NCBI GenBank assembly: GCA_963920525.1
Contig: OY986436.1
Span: forward strand, 89,658,470-89,722,469
Reading direction: 5' to 3'
DNA: 64,000 nucleotides
From: Dichetophora obliterata
Taxonomy: Eukaryota > Arthropoda > Insecta > Diptera > Sciomyzidae
Shown: positions 31,991 through 43,110 of the stretch, one piece after another
Position numbering within the stretch: position 1 is the first letter of the stretch
How the letters are laid out: every line of letters starts with the position of its first letter
Translations under genes and position numbers: made by a program
The notes under the pieces: model-generated
What the model saw: the letters and a program-made list of their open reading frames with translations, nothing else
Database searches by the model: none
Told to the model about the DNA's origin: nothing

Positions 31991-32972
31991 ATTTTTGACG
32001 TAGAACTACGTCTTACAACGCGGTTTGTAAGACGCTTTCTTACAAACCGCTCACTTGGGTCACTTTCGCAAATTTTTTCAAAGTGATATTTCACACTTTG
32101 GGGTATACCTACAGCCTTTAATAATCATCGTAAAAAGAAAAAAAAATGCCAAAATATCAGTTGGAGTGCGAATAAAACGAATATCTAATAAAATAGCAAA
32201 ATCTAAGAAGAAAAAAAATTCATATATTCGTATGAGAAGTGCACAAAGCTGCTTTAGTAGCTGCATATGCTGTTTTTATGGTTGTTGTTGTTGTGTGTGT
32301 TCGTTTGGTTCGTAATCATGTCGTTCGTTGCTGTGCTGCTTTTGTTCTTGTTGTTGTTTTTATTAATATGTATGTAAAAAATACATATATAAATACACAT
32401 TAGTTGCATTAATTTTATTTCGTTTCCCAGATAACCAATCGGTTCGGTTGAAAACGGTTGAATTAATAGTTCTAACTTAACCTAAAGCTCAATAAACGAT
32501 TTTAAACTATCAAACAACTAGAATTTGTATTTAAAATCATGAACGATTTAAACTATCAAACAATTAGAATTTGTCAAAATATTTGCAATATTATTTTATA
32601 GGCTGTTTGATCGTAGGTTTATATGCAATTAAAAACACAGTTTTAATTCATTTTTTCCCGACGTCTTGTTGGCTATTTTCCAACATTTTCAAGGGATTTT
32701 TATTAAATGTGTTCTAAAACAAAAACAAAGAACACTGAATTAATATACATAAGAATTAACATAAAGTGACATTAAGTATTAAGCATTGGAAAATTTGAAT
32801 AATTAATTTTTTTAAAAAATGTTTAAAGACACGAACTTACAAAATTATGTGTGTGACATATATTGTTATTGATAACTTTTTAATATAAATAAAAACTTTT
32901 AACAAATTTACAGGACTATTGCAAAAACTAAGGAAAAAAACGATGTCAACACAATAAACAGACTTTTGTACA
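31991..32972. other. No gene; GTT-rich patch
   Basis: Contains a TTG/GTT-rich simple-sequence patch near 32278-32362 and AT-rich DNA with two related AATTAGAATTTGT blocks (about 32518 and 32562). No gene recognised. Confidence 0.45.
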
Positions 32973-33443
32973 CTAATCTTTGTCTAAAGCCACAGCATAA
33001 ATTAATTTTATGTTGCCTTTATCTTCCTTGTATTCCATCGGTGTTTTGATTTTTGTTGTATCCTTAGGCTTTCTAAAGTGTAGCGTGTGTTTATTCTTTT
33101 CTCTGTCTAAAATTTTAATGTCGTCAAAATCAGCTGTGTGTCCCTTTTCCATCATGTGTTCTGCTAGTGCTATTGATGTTTTTTGTTTTTAATGTCTGCC
33201 TTATATTCCGTCATTCTTATTTTTTGTTATCGCTTTGTTGTGCTTATGTAGATTTTATTGCAGTTTTCTTCTTCGTTTCCATTGCATGTGATTTCATATA
33301 CGACATTGTTTTGTTCTTGTTTTTCGATTGGTGTTTTTGTTTTCGTGAACAGTTTGTTGAGAGTGTTTGACTTGTGAGCAAAAGTTATTGTGTTTTGTTT
33401 TGTTATAGTTCTTAGTTGGCTGTTGTCTGTTAAATTTAGTATG
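32973..33443 (-). pseudogene. Penelope-like GIY-YIG endonuclease domain
   Basis: Contains NNVVYEITCNGNEEENCNKI and YISTTKR in place of the usual YIG[QT]T.R, then after a frame change AEHMMEKGHTADFDDIKIL. These match the order of the GIY-YIG nuclease of Penelope-like elements. Stop codon and frameshift between 33156 and 33226, and Gly of YIG is Ser, so it is inactive. The N-terminal limit is the Harbinger insertion. Confidence 0.75.
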
Positions 33444-33682
33444 TAAAGGGGCCAATACACAAACGAACATATCCCACAACATGTACGCGTACCCGGTTTT
33501 TGGTTTGACACACACTAAAAAAACTTGTATGCAAACTTGGTGGAGATCTTCACAATTTTGTATTGGTTAAATTTGGTTCAATTTGTCTGCGAGACATTAA
33601 AAGAATTTTAATATAAAAAGTTTAATTATGAGCGATGTGGAAACGGTGCTAACTTTGATGGTTATCGCACAACAAATTGTAA

Positions 33683-34806
33683 ATGAAGAAGAAGAGAAAA
33701 AAACGTAAGAAATGGATGAAAAAATGGCTTCAAGAGAAGGAAAAGTTTTCGAACCAAAAATTAATAAAACATTTGCGAACAGAAGAGCCAGCAGATTATC
33801 GGAACTTTTTGCGAATGAACGACGAAGCCTTTATAGAACTTTTGGGAAAACTCGAGCATTTAATTAAAAAACAAGATACTCAAATGAGGGATACAATACC
33901 GCCAGAGACACGGCTGTGCACAACGCTCGCTCCTTGGAGCAATTGGAAACATTATACCCGAGACTTGTAGAGCCATAATATTCGTTTTGAAGGACCTCAT
34001 TAAGGTTTGCTAAGTTTTATCTACTTAACAATGCATAAATGTAATATTTCTCTGGTTTAGATTCCGAATACACAGGATGAATGGATACACAGGATCTGAC
34101 TACTTTTATGCGTTAACGGGCTTTCCCCACTGCCTAGGTGCTATTGATGGAAAGCATGTGGAAATTAAGAAGCCTGCGCACTCTGGTTCCTACTTCTTCA
34201 CTTACAAGAAGACTTTTAGTATAGTTTTGATGGCAGCTGTGGATGCCAGCTATCAGTTTTTAATGGTCGATGTTGGAAAAAACGGAAGAATTTCAGATGG
34301 TGGTGTGTTCGCGAGTACGTCTTTTGCCAAAAAATCGTACCAAAAAATATGATTCTTTGAATAGTCCGGATCCTAAAGAGCTTATGCCAGGAGGGGAGAA
34401 GTTGCCTTATGTGTTTATTGGCGACGATGCATTTCCGTTGAAGGAAAATATAATGAAGCCTTACTCATCATCAAACTTAAGCCAGGAGGAAGAACTTTTC
34501 AATAAAACCTTAAGCTCTGCTCGAGTAAAGGTAGAATATACATTTGGTATTTTGGCTAACCAATTTGAGGTTTTGATGAAACCAATTAAATTGTGTCCAG
34601 AGAAAGCAACAATAGTTATTTTAACGTGTTGCTATTTACATAATTTCTTGCGAATAAAGAGTGGCGATGTATATACAACAAACTCTCCAACTGAGACTAA
34701 AAGCATGGAGACCAAACTGCAACCAATAAATGCAAAAAATTCTTCAAACGTAGCAAAAATTATTCGAAACAATTTTTGTGAATACATAAACTCAAACGTA
34801 AAATAA
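33683..34806 (+). pseudogene. Harbinger-type DDE transposase (HARBI1-like)
   Basis: The N-terminal part (33683-33925) includes DYRNFLRMNDEAFIELL. After a frameshift near 33925, SLLGAIGNIIPETCRAIIFV and a VLKDLIK stretch precede a 56-bp intron (34005-34060, GT..AG). Exon 2 encodes IPNTQDEWIHR. A further frame change leads to FPHCLGAIDGKHVEIKKP (first Asp), FLMVDVGKNGRISDGGVF (second Asp) and, in another frame, ARVKVEYTFGILANQFEVL (Glu). Catalytic D, D and E are all present but at least three frameshifts break the chain. Confidence 0.85.
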
Positions 34807-34958
34807 ATTTAATAATTAAACTTTAAGTTTTTCTTTTTATTAGTATTAAATAAACAAAAAAGTGAAAATCAATTATGAGTATTAGTTAGAGTAATTAGAG
34901 TATGTTCTGTTTGATGGTTCTGTGCATATTTTATTTATTTTTTTTTTATTTTATTTAT

Positions 34959-35862
34959 TTATTTAAAAATATTTTTTAATATTTCAGTTTCGAAAACTTC
35001 AGCATAATCATCTTGTTGCTGATTTAAATAAAGAATTGCTGGTGCGGAATGCATTCTAGGTGCGGATTGTGTTTTTGGTGCTGGCGAAAACATTGATAGC
35101 TGTGTAAATGTGGGACTAGTTAACCTTTGTTGTAATGTAGATGAAGCTCGTGAAGTAGTCTTTGATTCTCTGTCAGAAGATGAGCAAGATATATAGGTTT
35201 CCATCGATAATTTGCTTAATTGTCCGAGCACCAGAATTTCCTCGATGCCTCTTTTTGCATAAAGTTTCTGCTCCGCTGGCATGTTTCTATAAGAACATGC
35301 CCAACTTTTTCCAAAAATATCAGCCTCATCTGGGGCATCAATAGCATTGTTATTTGAAATATCCTTCAAATAGGAACAATTAGCCTCATTTAAAAAAGTG
35401 TTTTTATTGGCATCAGAACGACCTCGTTCTTTTGATGCGTTGAGAAACTCTATATTACCCTAATAGCAAATTGAAAACATTAGTGTTGAAAAAATTAATT
35501 AAGTTAAGGCACCTACAATGCTCTCATCACATAAATCAATCGAACAAATGCTGTCCATTTCCTCCTCCTGACCTCGTAAGAAATGCAGAAACTCAAAGTA
35601 CCACAGTGTCGGTATGTATAAATCGTCCTCTCCTGCTCCAGATTTGTGGGAATCGCGTACTTTTATATTCCCAATTTTATTTTTTAAGCTCGAGATTGTT
35701 GCATTTTGGTCAATTAGCTTGTACGTCTCCAGCAGAGCGTTCCAAGCTTGGTTCTTTTTGTACCTTTGTACTCGTCGCTTTTGATCTTCCAAAGAACAGG
35801 AAGAGCTCTGTACTTTTCAAAAAAGTCCCTCCAAGCTTCGTTATCATTAATATTTGCCATTT
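34959..35862 (-). pseudogene. Harbinger-associated MADF/Myb-like DNA-binding protein
   Basis: The probable start ATG lies at 35860-35862 on the minus strand and opens NINDNEAWRDFFEKYRALP, then LWKIKSDEYK, the first half of a MADF domain. After a one-base shift near 35755 the other frame supplies NQAWNALLETYKLIDQN, KNKIGNIKVRDSHKSG and LWYFEFLHFL, completing it. A later frame (35369-34959) gives a Ser/Pro-rich tail. In active Harbinger elements this protein binds the TIRs and helps import the transposase. Confidence 0.75.
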
Positions 35863-36083
35863 TAACACAATAAAATTAAACAAAATTGCCTTTACGCGCC
35901 GAAACATATAAGTTTGACATTAAGTACGCCGACACCAATATTAACTTAGCAACTTGTTGTACAACCTGAAGCTCCTCCTCCATCAAATCAAAAGTTTTTA
36001 ATTTTCTTGCGACCAATTCACGAACCGTCAAATGTGTCTGGCAACAAGGCCACAAACGAACAAACATTTAATACAACCAACCA

Positions 36084-36127
36084 AGGGTCCACACAAAGGC
36101 GAACTTGTCCGCCTTTGTGTGGACCCT
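36084..36127. repeat. Perfect 18-bp hairpin at the Harbinger right end
   Basis: AGGGTCCACACAAAGGCG, an 8-base loop AACTTGTC, and the exact complement. The outer arm is the terminal inverted repeat itself, so the right end of the element is a self-complementary hairpin. The left end (33447) has no such partner. Confidence 0.85.
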
Positions 36128-36527
36128 ATAAGTAAAACGACAATGATTATTATCGTTAAATTTTTGGGAATTCCACTACAGGTTGATTTTCTGGTGGTTT
36201 GGGTTTTTGTTTAGTTTTTTAGAATTTGTTTTGTAATTAAATTGTTAATTAGTTTATTGGTGTAGTTGTTGTTTAAAAGTATTGTTTTTATTTTGTTTAA
36301 ATTTTTGTCATATATTGTGTGTCGCTGATGTTGATGACTTTATTGATTAGGTTGGTTGCGGTGTTTGTTTTTTATTTTATGGGTTAGGTTGAGTGGAAAT
36401 TTATCATTCTGCTTGAAGCTGTGGGTTTTGTGTACCAATTTGTAGGAATTTTGTTGTTTTTCCTGTGTACTTTGACGTCTAAGTTTAGTGAGCTATTATT
36501 TTGTTCAACTTCAATTGTGAATTGTAA

Positions 36528-37147
36528 TTAATTGTGGTATTTGTTAAGAGTGCTGAGAATATATTCCATTTCATTTTTCTTTACAATTGTAAAAATGTCG
36601 TCTACGTATTTTGTGATGAATTTAATTATAATGTTTTCTTTTTTAAGTTGGTCTAAAGTTTCATCAAGTAAGGTATCTAATATTATATCCGCTATTGTTG
36701 ATGATAGTGGGTTTCCCATCGGCATTCTATAAGTTTGATTGTTTACGTTGTAGTCGTATTTAAAATAATTGTTGTTTTTGAAACAAAATTTTAAGATTTT
36801 TAAAAATGTTTTTTTGGTATTTTTGTGTGATTTGTTATTGTTGTCCAACGTTGCATAATGTTTTTAATGGCTAGATGTATGGGTATGTTTACGAAGAGTG
36901 ATATGACGTCAAACGAAACTAAAATGTCATCTGCTTCTAAGTCTATATTGTGTAGTTTGTTTATGAATTGTTGTGAGTTTCTTATGTTGTATTGTTGTGA
37001 TACTGTGTTTTTTAAAATTTCGTCGATATGTTTTGATAGTTTGAAGCAAGGAAGATTATATGAGGATGAAATTGGTCTATTATGAAATTGGTCTGGTTTA
37101 TGTATTTTAGGTAGTCCATAGAGTCCATAGAATTGCTCTCGGAGCAA
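36528..37147 (-). pseudogene. Penelope-like reverse transcriptase
   Basis: 37147-36800 has FYGLYGLPKIHKPDQFHNRP and ILVSFDVISLFVNIPI (first catalytic Asp, SFDV). 36848-36528 has YRMPMGNPLSSTIADIILD and the catalytic KYVDDIFTIV. The pattern MGxPLSxxxA with KYVDD is specific to Penelope-like RTs. The two frames overlap at about 36800-36848, so there is one frameshift. Confidence 0.85.
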
Positions 37148-37220
37148 TTATTGCTTTCGCCGCAAGCTGGAGAATTTTCGTGTGTGACGAATGAAAAGCG
37201 GGACATAGTAAGCATAGTTA

Positions 37221-37801
37221 ATGGTATTCACTACATTTGTTAAGCCCTGCTAACTTGCTAAACTTAACCAATTTGTTAAGTCCTGTCAAAAATTTGTATG
37301 GGAAAAGACTTAGCAGCTTGTTAGCAAGTTAACAAGCTCAGCACCGTGTTTTTGTTTAGCAGATACCATTTGTTAAGTCCAAAACGTCAAACTGATTGAG
37401 TGTAGTGATGAATTGATTTGGGAATGAGTTCTAACAAGTACCAAATTATTTTTGATTTGAAGCTTCAAAGTAAAAAACTGCCTTTTATTTATAAAAAAAA
37501 TAAAATTTTGTAATGGGGTTGGTAGAGACTTAAAACATTTCAAAGTTTCTGAATAGCAACTGTATCGAAAATGGTAACGCACTGTAATATAAAAATTAAA
37601 ATACATTTTTCGTTACTGAGTTCTGGTTATACGAGTAATTTAAACAACAGATTTTTAGCTTTAGAAGTCTGTCAGCTGGTTTTGACATATCAGCTTAGCA
37701 CATGATTGTAAAATGTCTTAGCAGGTGCGTTCACATCAACAGCTGCTAACTTTAACAATTTAGCAGTTTAGCAGGACTTAACAAATTTTACTGAATACCA
37801 T
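37221..37801. mobile_element. MITE, ATGGTATTCA family
   Basis: The left ATGGTATTCACTACATTTG and the complement of the right ATGGTATTCAGTAAAATTTG continue as TTAAG(C/T)CCTGCTAA over about 38 bp. Internal TTAGCAAG/TTAACAAG motifs repeat. The end sequence GGTATTCAC is shared with the MITE at 26821. Flanks TTA and TGT do not make a clear duplication. It lies just outside the 5' truncation of the Penelope-like element. Confidence 0.7.
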
Positions 37802-37921
37802 TGTTATGTTTATTTTCTGTGGACTATTCGGTTCATCCCCTCTAACGCTGCTCAACCGCTGTGATCTTCCTCTTTTCTGTGCGTCGTTGTTTTAGATTTG
37901 CTTGGTAATTGTTGTTGGTTC

Positions 37922-38154
37922 AGGGCGAATTTTTCAGTGAAGTTTAAGCTCTAGTCAAATTAAACTGAGGTTAACTCAACAAAATTGGACAATTAAACTC
38001 GGTTTAACTAGATATTTTAGCATTCGTTGAAGTTAAATTGACTTAAATTTTCATATAATGTGTTTATTTTTTGCCTTAACCGAGTTTAAACGTCCAATTT
38101 TGGTGAGTTAACCTCAGTTTAATTTGTACTGACCTGTACTGAAAAATTGGCCCT
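37922..38154. mobile_element. MITE with long palindromic interior
   Basis: Outer ends AGGGCGAATTTTTCAGT and complement of AGGGCCAATTTTTCAGT. Inside, AAATTAAACTGAGGTTAACT..CAAAATTGGA pairs with its inverted copy with one mismatch over about 33 bp, so most of the 233 bp can fold back. No coding sequence. Target duplication unclear. Confidence 0.7.
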
Positions 38155-39789
38155 CAATTAGCTGAAATTTTTTAGATGTTCTTAATTTTTACTCTACATG
38201 AATAGCTGATTTTGACAACTAGCTCACTTTTCTCTGCTTTCTACTTCATTTCTCTCTGAGTCGGCCCTACCTGGTTATTCTGCCATGAGTTGGTGTACGA
38301 ATAAAACGAATGTTTATTTTCAGCAAGATAAATACAATAGAGAATACTGATGCGTGTAGCTACAGAGGCAGTATGTATGTATACTACTACGCAGGTTTGC
38401 GCACGCGCAACTAAGCATGCGTTGTGCTTTAAAAACTCAATTTATTTTTTTAATACCATAATAAATTCGAATTGTTTATATTACGCATTATATTTCTTTC
38501 ATATTGAAAATTTATTTTGTTAACTAAAATTTTAACTTTAAATTACTTTTAAAATATACATATATGTATATGCTCTTTACTACAGGAAAAATAAATAATT
38601 CAAATTTACCCATATATATTTCCATTAATTAAACATATCTTGGAATTACATTTAGTTTTAACCAACAAAACAAATGAGCAAGAACAACAAACTCATCACC
38701 AAAAATATCAAACGAAAACTTTTTATAAAACAAAACAAATTTTTACATGAATTTAATTGTGAGCTTTTTAGATCAGGTAAGTTTGAAGAAGGACAACAAC
38801 AACAAATTTCTTTTTGGATAACTTTTATTTAGAAGATGAAATGCTTTAAAATAGTTTTGAAAAATATAAATAAAAAAACAAGAATTTTTCTCTATTACTG
38901 TATAAAAAGGAGTTCTACGTCTATACTTACGATACTATCGAAACTGTGTCTTTTTATTATAAAGGTATTATTACGAGAGGGTCAAGCCCCTTGAACCCCC
39001 TCGTCGTATTAAAGATCAAGCCACATAGTTCTTAATTCTCGGAAGCATAGACACAAGCTCTTTTATTTATCTTCACTGAATTTATCCTCGCTATATTCCC
39101 ATGAATCAAAAATTTTTTATCTTATCGTTAGTAGCGCCCTACAAAAGTTTTCAGATTTAATAAAACTTTAATGCATGGAATTGCATATCCGCGATGTAAC
39201 TTCAAAATGTCTCAAATGCATGATATTGCATATTTGCAACTAAGCCATTTATTTTATGAAATTCAAGTTACATTGCACAAACAAATTATCAAGCTTAATA
39301 CATTTGTTGACATTTTAACATATTAGGGCTATTCCCAGTTACGGGCAAATAGCTTTGCAAATGTATGCCCTACCACATATTTGCCATCAACTGTGAGCAC
39401 ACTTTTTAGAACACTGTTGCAAACAAAACTCACAGCTGTTTTGGAGGAAAAAAAAAAACAACACGAACAGTATTTGTGGTGTTTTTCATTATTATTTATC
39501 AAAGTGTATTATTTATCAAAGTGAGTTACATATCAGAGCCTGTTCATTTTGTTTTATTAGCGGCGTTTGGTTAAAATGTGACAGCTGATTGATTGGCAAA
39601 TAAGTTTTGCCCATGCTCGACTGTATGCAATGCGATTTTAGTGTTGCAAATTTGACACAGTCGGGCAAATGCAAATCTGTACATTTTGTTGTTGTGTTGA
39701 AAATATTTGCCATCACATTTTGCAAATGCCACGATAAAGAAATTTTAACGGAATCCTCCATTGTAAAAAAAATTTTCAAAAAATTAATT
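38155..39789. other. No gene; small hairpin and TTGCAAAT motifs
   Basis: A GC-rich near-palindrome at about 38971-39005 (ACGAG-AGGGTCAAG / CTTGAACCCCCTCGT) stands out of AT-rich DNA. From about 39348 to 39730, GGGCAAAT and TTGCAAAT motifs recur in both orientations, possibly a decayed MITE, but I cannot define its ends. No gene. Confidence 0.4.
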
Positions 39790-39841
39790 TAATAAGATTA
39801 AAGGCGATGCTAAAAAGGAATGGCAATTAGTTAACAACATT

Positions 39842-40974
39842 TTGAATAAATCTCATACAACGAACATTATTCAAGAAATTGAGGAAAATGATTCGGTTTT
39901 TACTAATCCTTGTGAAGAAGCTAATTTGTTTAATAAATTTTTCGCTAACATTGGTTGTGATGACGTTCTTGATAATGGACTTGTAAATTCCTCTTGTAAT
40001 TGCTTAGATAAAGAAGATTCAAATCTAAATAGTTTCTATTTTGAGAACATATCTTCTCTAGAAATTTATAAAATTATCATGTCTCTCAAGAATTCAACTT
40101 CCAGCACCGAAAATGATTTTTCTAGTAATTTTCTAAAGAAAATTGTATACAATGTGGCAGATGTTCTTTGTCACCTGTTTAACAAAAGCATTTATTGTGG
40201 AATTTTTCTAGATGAGCCAAAAAAAGGTGAGGTAATTCCACTTTTTAAAAAAGGAAGTAAATCTAAGCTAAATAATTACAGACCAATTTTAATTCTTTCC
40301 ACCTTTTCTAAAGTTTTTGAAAAAGCTGTCAATTCTAGAATGATCTACTTTCTAAATAAATCTAAGTTCTTAAGTGATTGCCAATTTGGCTTCAGTCAAA
40401 GCCGTTCTACTGAAGATGCCCTTTTAAAATTCTGTAGTAACATTTATTGTACAATAGTTTGAACAGCAAAAAAGGTTCAGCAGCTCTATTCGTCGATATA
40501 ACTAACGTATTTGATATAGTTGGTCACAAACTTCTCTTAAAGAATTTGTTTAAATGCGGTTTTCGAGGCAAGGTCTTCAATTAGTTTGCCTCATATTTGT
40601 TAAACAGAGTGCAAAGAGTTAGACTTGATACTTATTATAGTAATTTTGCAAACATTACCATTGGAGTTCCTCAAGGATCAGTCTTTGGCCCCGTCTTGTT
40701 CTTAATTTTCATTAATTCACTTTTTTCTCAAAAATTTACTAGTGAAACCATTGCATTTGCGGATGATATGGCATGTAATTTTTCCTGTAGCTCAACTTTT
40801 GAAGCTGTAGTTGTAATAAATCATGATTTGGAAATCTTGAGAGCTGGCAAAGAAGGTAAACTCCCTGCCTTTACTTTTCATTCTGCAAATTGCAATAAAT
40901 ATTTTATCAGCAATGAAATCTGTAATTCTTCTAATTATACACATACATATAACTTTCTAGGTACCTGTTCCTAA
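39842..40974 (+). pseudogene. LINE reverse transcriptase
   Basis: 39842-40462 has FNKFFANIG, KKGEVIPLFKKGSKSKLNNY and DCQFGFSQSRSTEDALLKF. After a stop at about 40460, LFVDITNVFDIV (first Asp) appears. 40597-40974 has GVPQGSVFGPVLFLIFINSL and AFADDMACNF (FADD catalytic box). Similarity to the antisense LINE at 3.9-7.4 kb is in motif order only; they are different families. Several stops make it non-functional. Confidence 0.8.
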
Positions 40975-41262
40975 AGTTGTTTTTCGATTAATTGTGTTAA
41001 AACGATTAAATACCTTGGTGTAATATTGGATTGGAAAATGAATTGGCTAAATCATTCTATTACTCTAAAAAATACTTAGTAGCTGCTGTCACTGTATCAC
41101 TTATGATACAGACAACTGTATCTCTTAAAGTCTTATTGTTCGAGTCAATTACTCAAATGCATATACTTTGGAATATTACATTCTAAGTTAGAATATGGTT
41201 TGTCCTGCATATGAATAAAATAAAACCTTTACTTACTGTTCAGAAACACGCAATTAGAATTA

Positions 41263-42883
41263 CACCATGTTACGAAACTCTACATACGGCACCAATTATT
41301 GCCATTTACTTCAATAATAGGTAAACAATGCTACTTTTTCCTTAAATTTTCCATTAATAAAATTAAATGCTGAGACTAATGCTAAAAAAAATGCATTCTA
41401 TTAATCGTTACTTTTTCAAAACCCTAAAAAACTGCACAACATTAGTTTGAAAGTTTAACGTAAGTCTACATACGATCAATTTCTAGAAAAATTCCGTTAC
41501 GACACGTGATCGCTCATCGCCGCATATTCTTAAGAAGTTTAGTCGCATTAAAAGGATCAAAATAAAAGTTAGATTACGTGCTTTTTTATATAAACTTAGA
41601 AAAAATTGCTTAAAAATGTCAAAAAGAAAAGAAATTTCTCCTGATTTGCGCGAAGTGGTTGTAAAACTTAAAAATGAAGGAAATTCTTATTCAAAAGTTG
41701 TTGAAACATTAGGTTTGTGTAAGGCAACGGTGCAAACAATAATTAAAAATTATAATAATAGTGTATCTTACGAGAGCAAGCCAAGAAGTGGTCGTCCTAG
41801 CAAACTTGATGAGAGAATGCAAAGGAAAATAGTTCGAAGCGTGGCTGAAAGCCCGAGAAGTAGTGTTGTTAAACTGACCAAAAACTTGCGAAAGTTTGAC
41901 GGAATTGATGTTAATGCTCAATGCATTCGACGTTGCTTGCAAAAGGCAGGCTTAGCTTCCCGAGTGGCACGAAAGAAACCCCTTATAAGCGAATTGAATA
42001 GGAAGAAGCGACGAAATTATGCCAAACAGCATGAAAAAAAGCATATTGAGGATCCAACCTTTTGGACTCGAGTGATTTTCACAGAGAGTGCCAGTTCAAT
42101 GTTTTTGGAAGTTATGGACCAGCAAGAGTATGGCGAAAAGCAAATACGGCACTTCAGCCAAAGAATATTTGCCCCACAGTCAAACATGGAGAGGGTTCTG
42201 TTATGGTATGGGGCTGCATGGCAGCAAATGGAGTTGGCGAATTGCGATTTATAGAAGGAACAATGGAACGGCATATGTACATTGATATTTTGAAAACAAA
42301 TTTTGTTCCAAGTATTCTAAAACTTCAACTTGCCGAAAAATATATATTCATGCACGACAACGATCCCAAGCATAGTTATGGCTTGGGCAAAGAATGGCTC
42401 CTGTATAATGTCAGATCGAAGCTGGATCATCCTCCGCAATCACCGGACCTCAACGTTATTGAGCATTTGTGGGCACATTTGAAAGAGAAGATTAAAGGAA
42501 GAGAAGTAACTTCCGTCCGCACCCTTACAACGGTTTAGTTGAGGAGTGGGAAAAAATTGCTCCGGAAGTCACGAAAAAATTGGCCCAATCAATGCCTTCT
42601 CGACTGCAAGAAGTTATTAAAGCCAATGGTGGCCCTACACGTTACTAATATATTATTTTTTATCTAAAAATCATACCGTATGTAGGCTTATGAAAAAAAT
42701 GTGAACATTAAATTTTTAGTTTTTTAAGTTTTTAACTAATTCTTTATGTTGAATCTTTGATTTCTGTTGCTTTAATAATTTTGAATACTAAATAAAAAGA
42801 TTTAATCGATCAAAATATTTTTCTTGTCTTTTTTTTATTTATAGAAGATATAACAATCGTATGTAGACTTTCGTAACGTGGTG
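41263..42883 (+). mobile_element. Tc1-type DNA transposon
   Basis: Left end CACCATGTTACGAAACTC and right end (complement) CACCACGTTACGAAAGTC continue as TACATACG, giving 26 bp with two mismatches. TA flanks both sides (41261-41262, 42884-42885). An additional internal copy of GTCTACATACGATC lies at about 41466, so the left end may have an IR/DR-like structure. It is inserted in the LINE. About 1.62 kb, full length. Confidence 0.85.
41616..42648 (+). pseudogene. Tc1 transposase with a frameshift at the catalytic centre
   Basis: The N-terminal paired-type HTH reads KEISPDLREVVVKLKNEG then a GRPSK AT-hook-like linker and a second HTH. The first catalytic Asp (normally FTDES) falls at about 42076, where the frame changes: upstream frame gives VIFTE and the other frame continues CQFNVFGSYGPARVWRK. 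Then come VMVWGCMAANG, MHDNDPKH (second Asp) and SPDLNVIEHLW (Glu). A second shift near 42535 precedes KKLAQSMPSRLQEV and the stop by 42648. The element is not autonomous. Confidence 0.85.
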
Positions 42884-43110
42884 TATATGTAAAAAAGTAT
42901 TCGTGAAAGTAGTCTTCCTTTATTTAAAAATTTAAATATCTTATTTTTTGTAAGATCTGATTATCTTGTCAATAGAAATTATATGAATTATAACTTTAAA
43001 ATAAATAATCAAAGTTTAGCAATAGTCCCACTGCATAGCTTGCAACATTTCTTTAACTTTTTTATTTCGGTTGGTCCTAGACTGTTCAACTGTCTTCCTA
43101 TTTATGTTAG

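Larger units (their letters stand above)
33447..36128. mobile_element. PIF/Harbinger DNA transposon with two genes
   Basis: Ends AGGGGCCAATACACAAACG (left) and TAGGGTCCACACAAAGGCG (right, reverse-complemented) are imperfect inverted repeats, and TAA flanks both sides (33444-33446, 36129-36131). It carries a DDE transposase on the plus strand and a MADF-type protein on the minus strand, converging tail to tail, which is the standard two-gene Harbinger arrangement. It interrupts the Penelope-like element. Both genes are broken. Confidence 0.85.
32973..37215 (-). mobile_element. Penelope-like retroelement, split by a Harbinger element
   Basis: The minus strand encodes an N-terminal RT part (37147-36528) and, beyond a 2.68-kb insertion, a C-terminal GIY-YIG part (33511-32973). 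RT plus C-terminal GIY-YIG is the hallmark of canonical Penelope-like elements. The 5' side is truncated near 37215. The stretch 36130-36527 should encode the RT thumb and linker but is too degraded to read. Upstream LTR-like pLTRs were not found. Confidence 0.8.
39790..43110 (+). mobile_element. CR1/Jockey-type LINE, split by a Tc1 element
   Basis: Coding sequence enters at about 39795 (KGDAKKEWQLVNNILNK, the pre-RT region) and continues through RT to KPLLTVQKHAIRI at about 41258. It then resumes after the Tc1 element at 42886 and ends in PLFKNLNIL..SVGPRLFNCLPIYV near 43110. The 5' endonuclease/ORF1 part is missing. Same orientation as the Tc1 transposase. Confidence 0.75.

Noticed and set aside
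33010..33370. Phe/Cys/Leu-rich plus-strand ORFs that look like membrane proteins
   Set aside because: They are the antisense shadow of the Penelope-like GIY-YIG region.
35471..35911. 146-codon plus-strand ORF with several Cys residues
   Set aside because: Antisense to the MADF protein of the Harbinger element, whose domain pattern is clear on the minus strand.
38971..39005. Rho-independent-type terminator hairpin
   Set aside because: Eukaryotic AT-rich context and no neighbouring gene; treated only as a local GC-rich near-palindrome.
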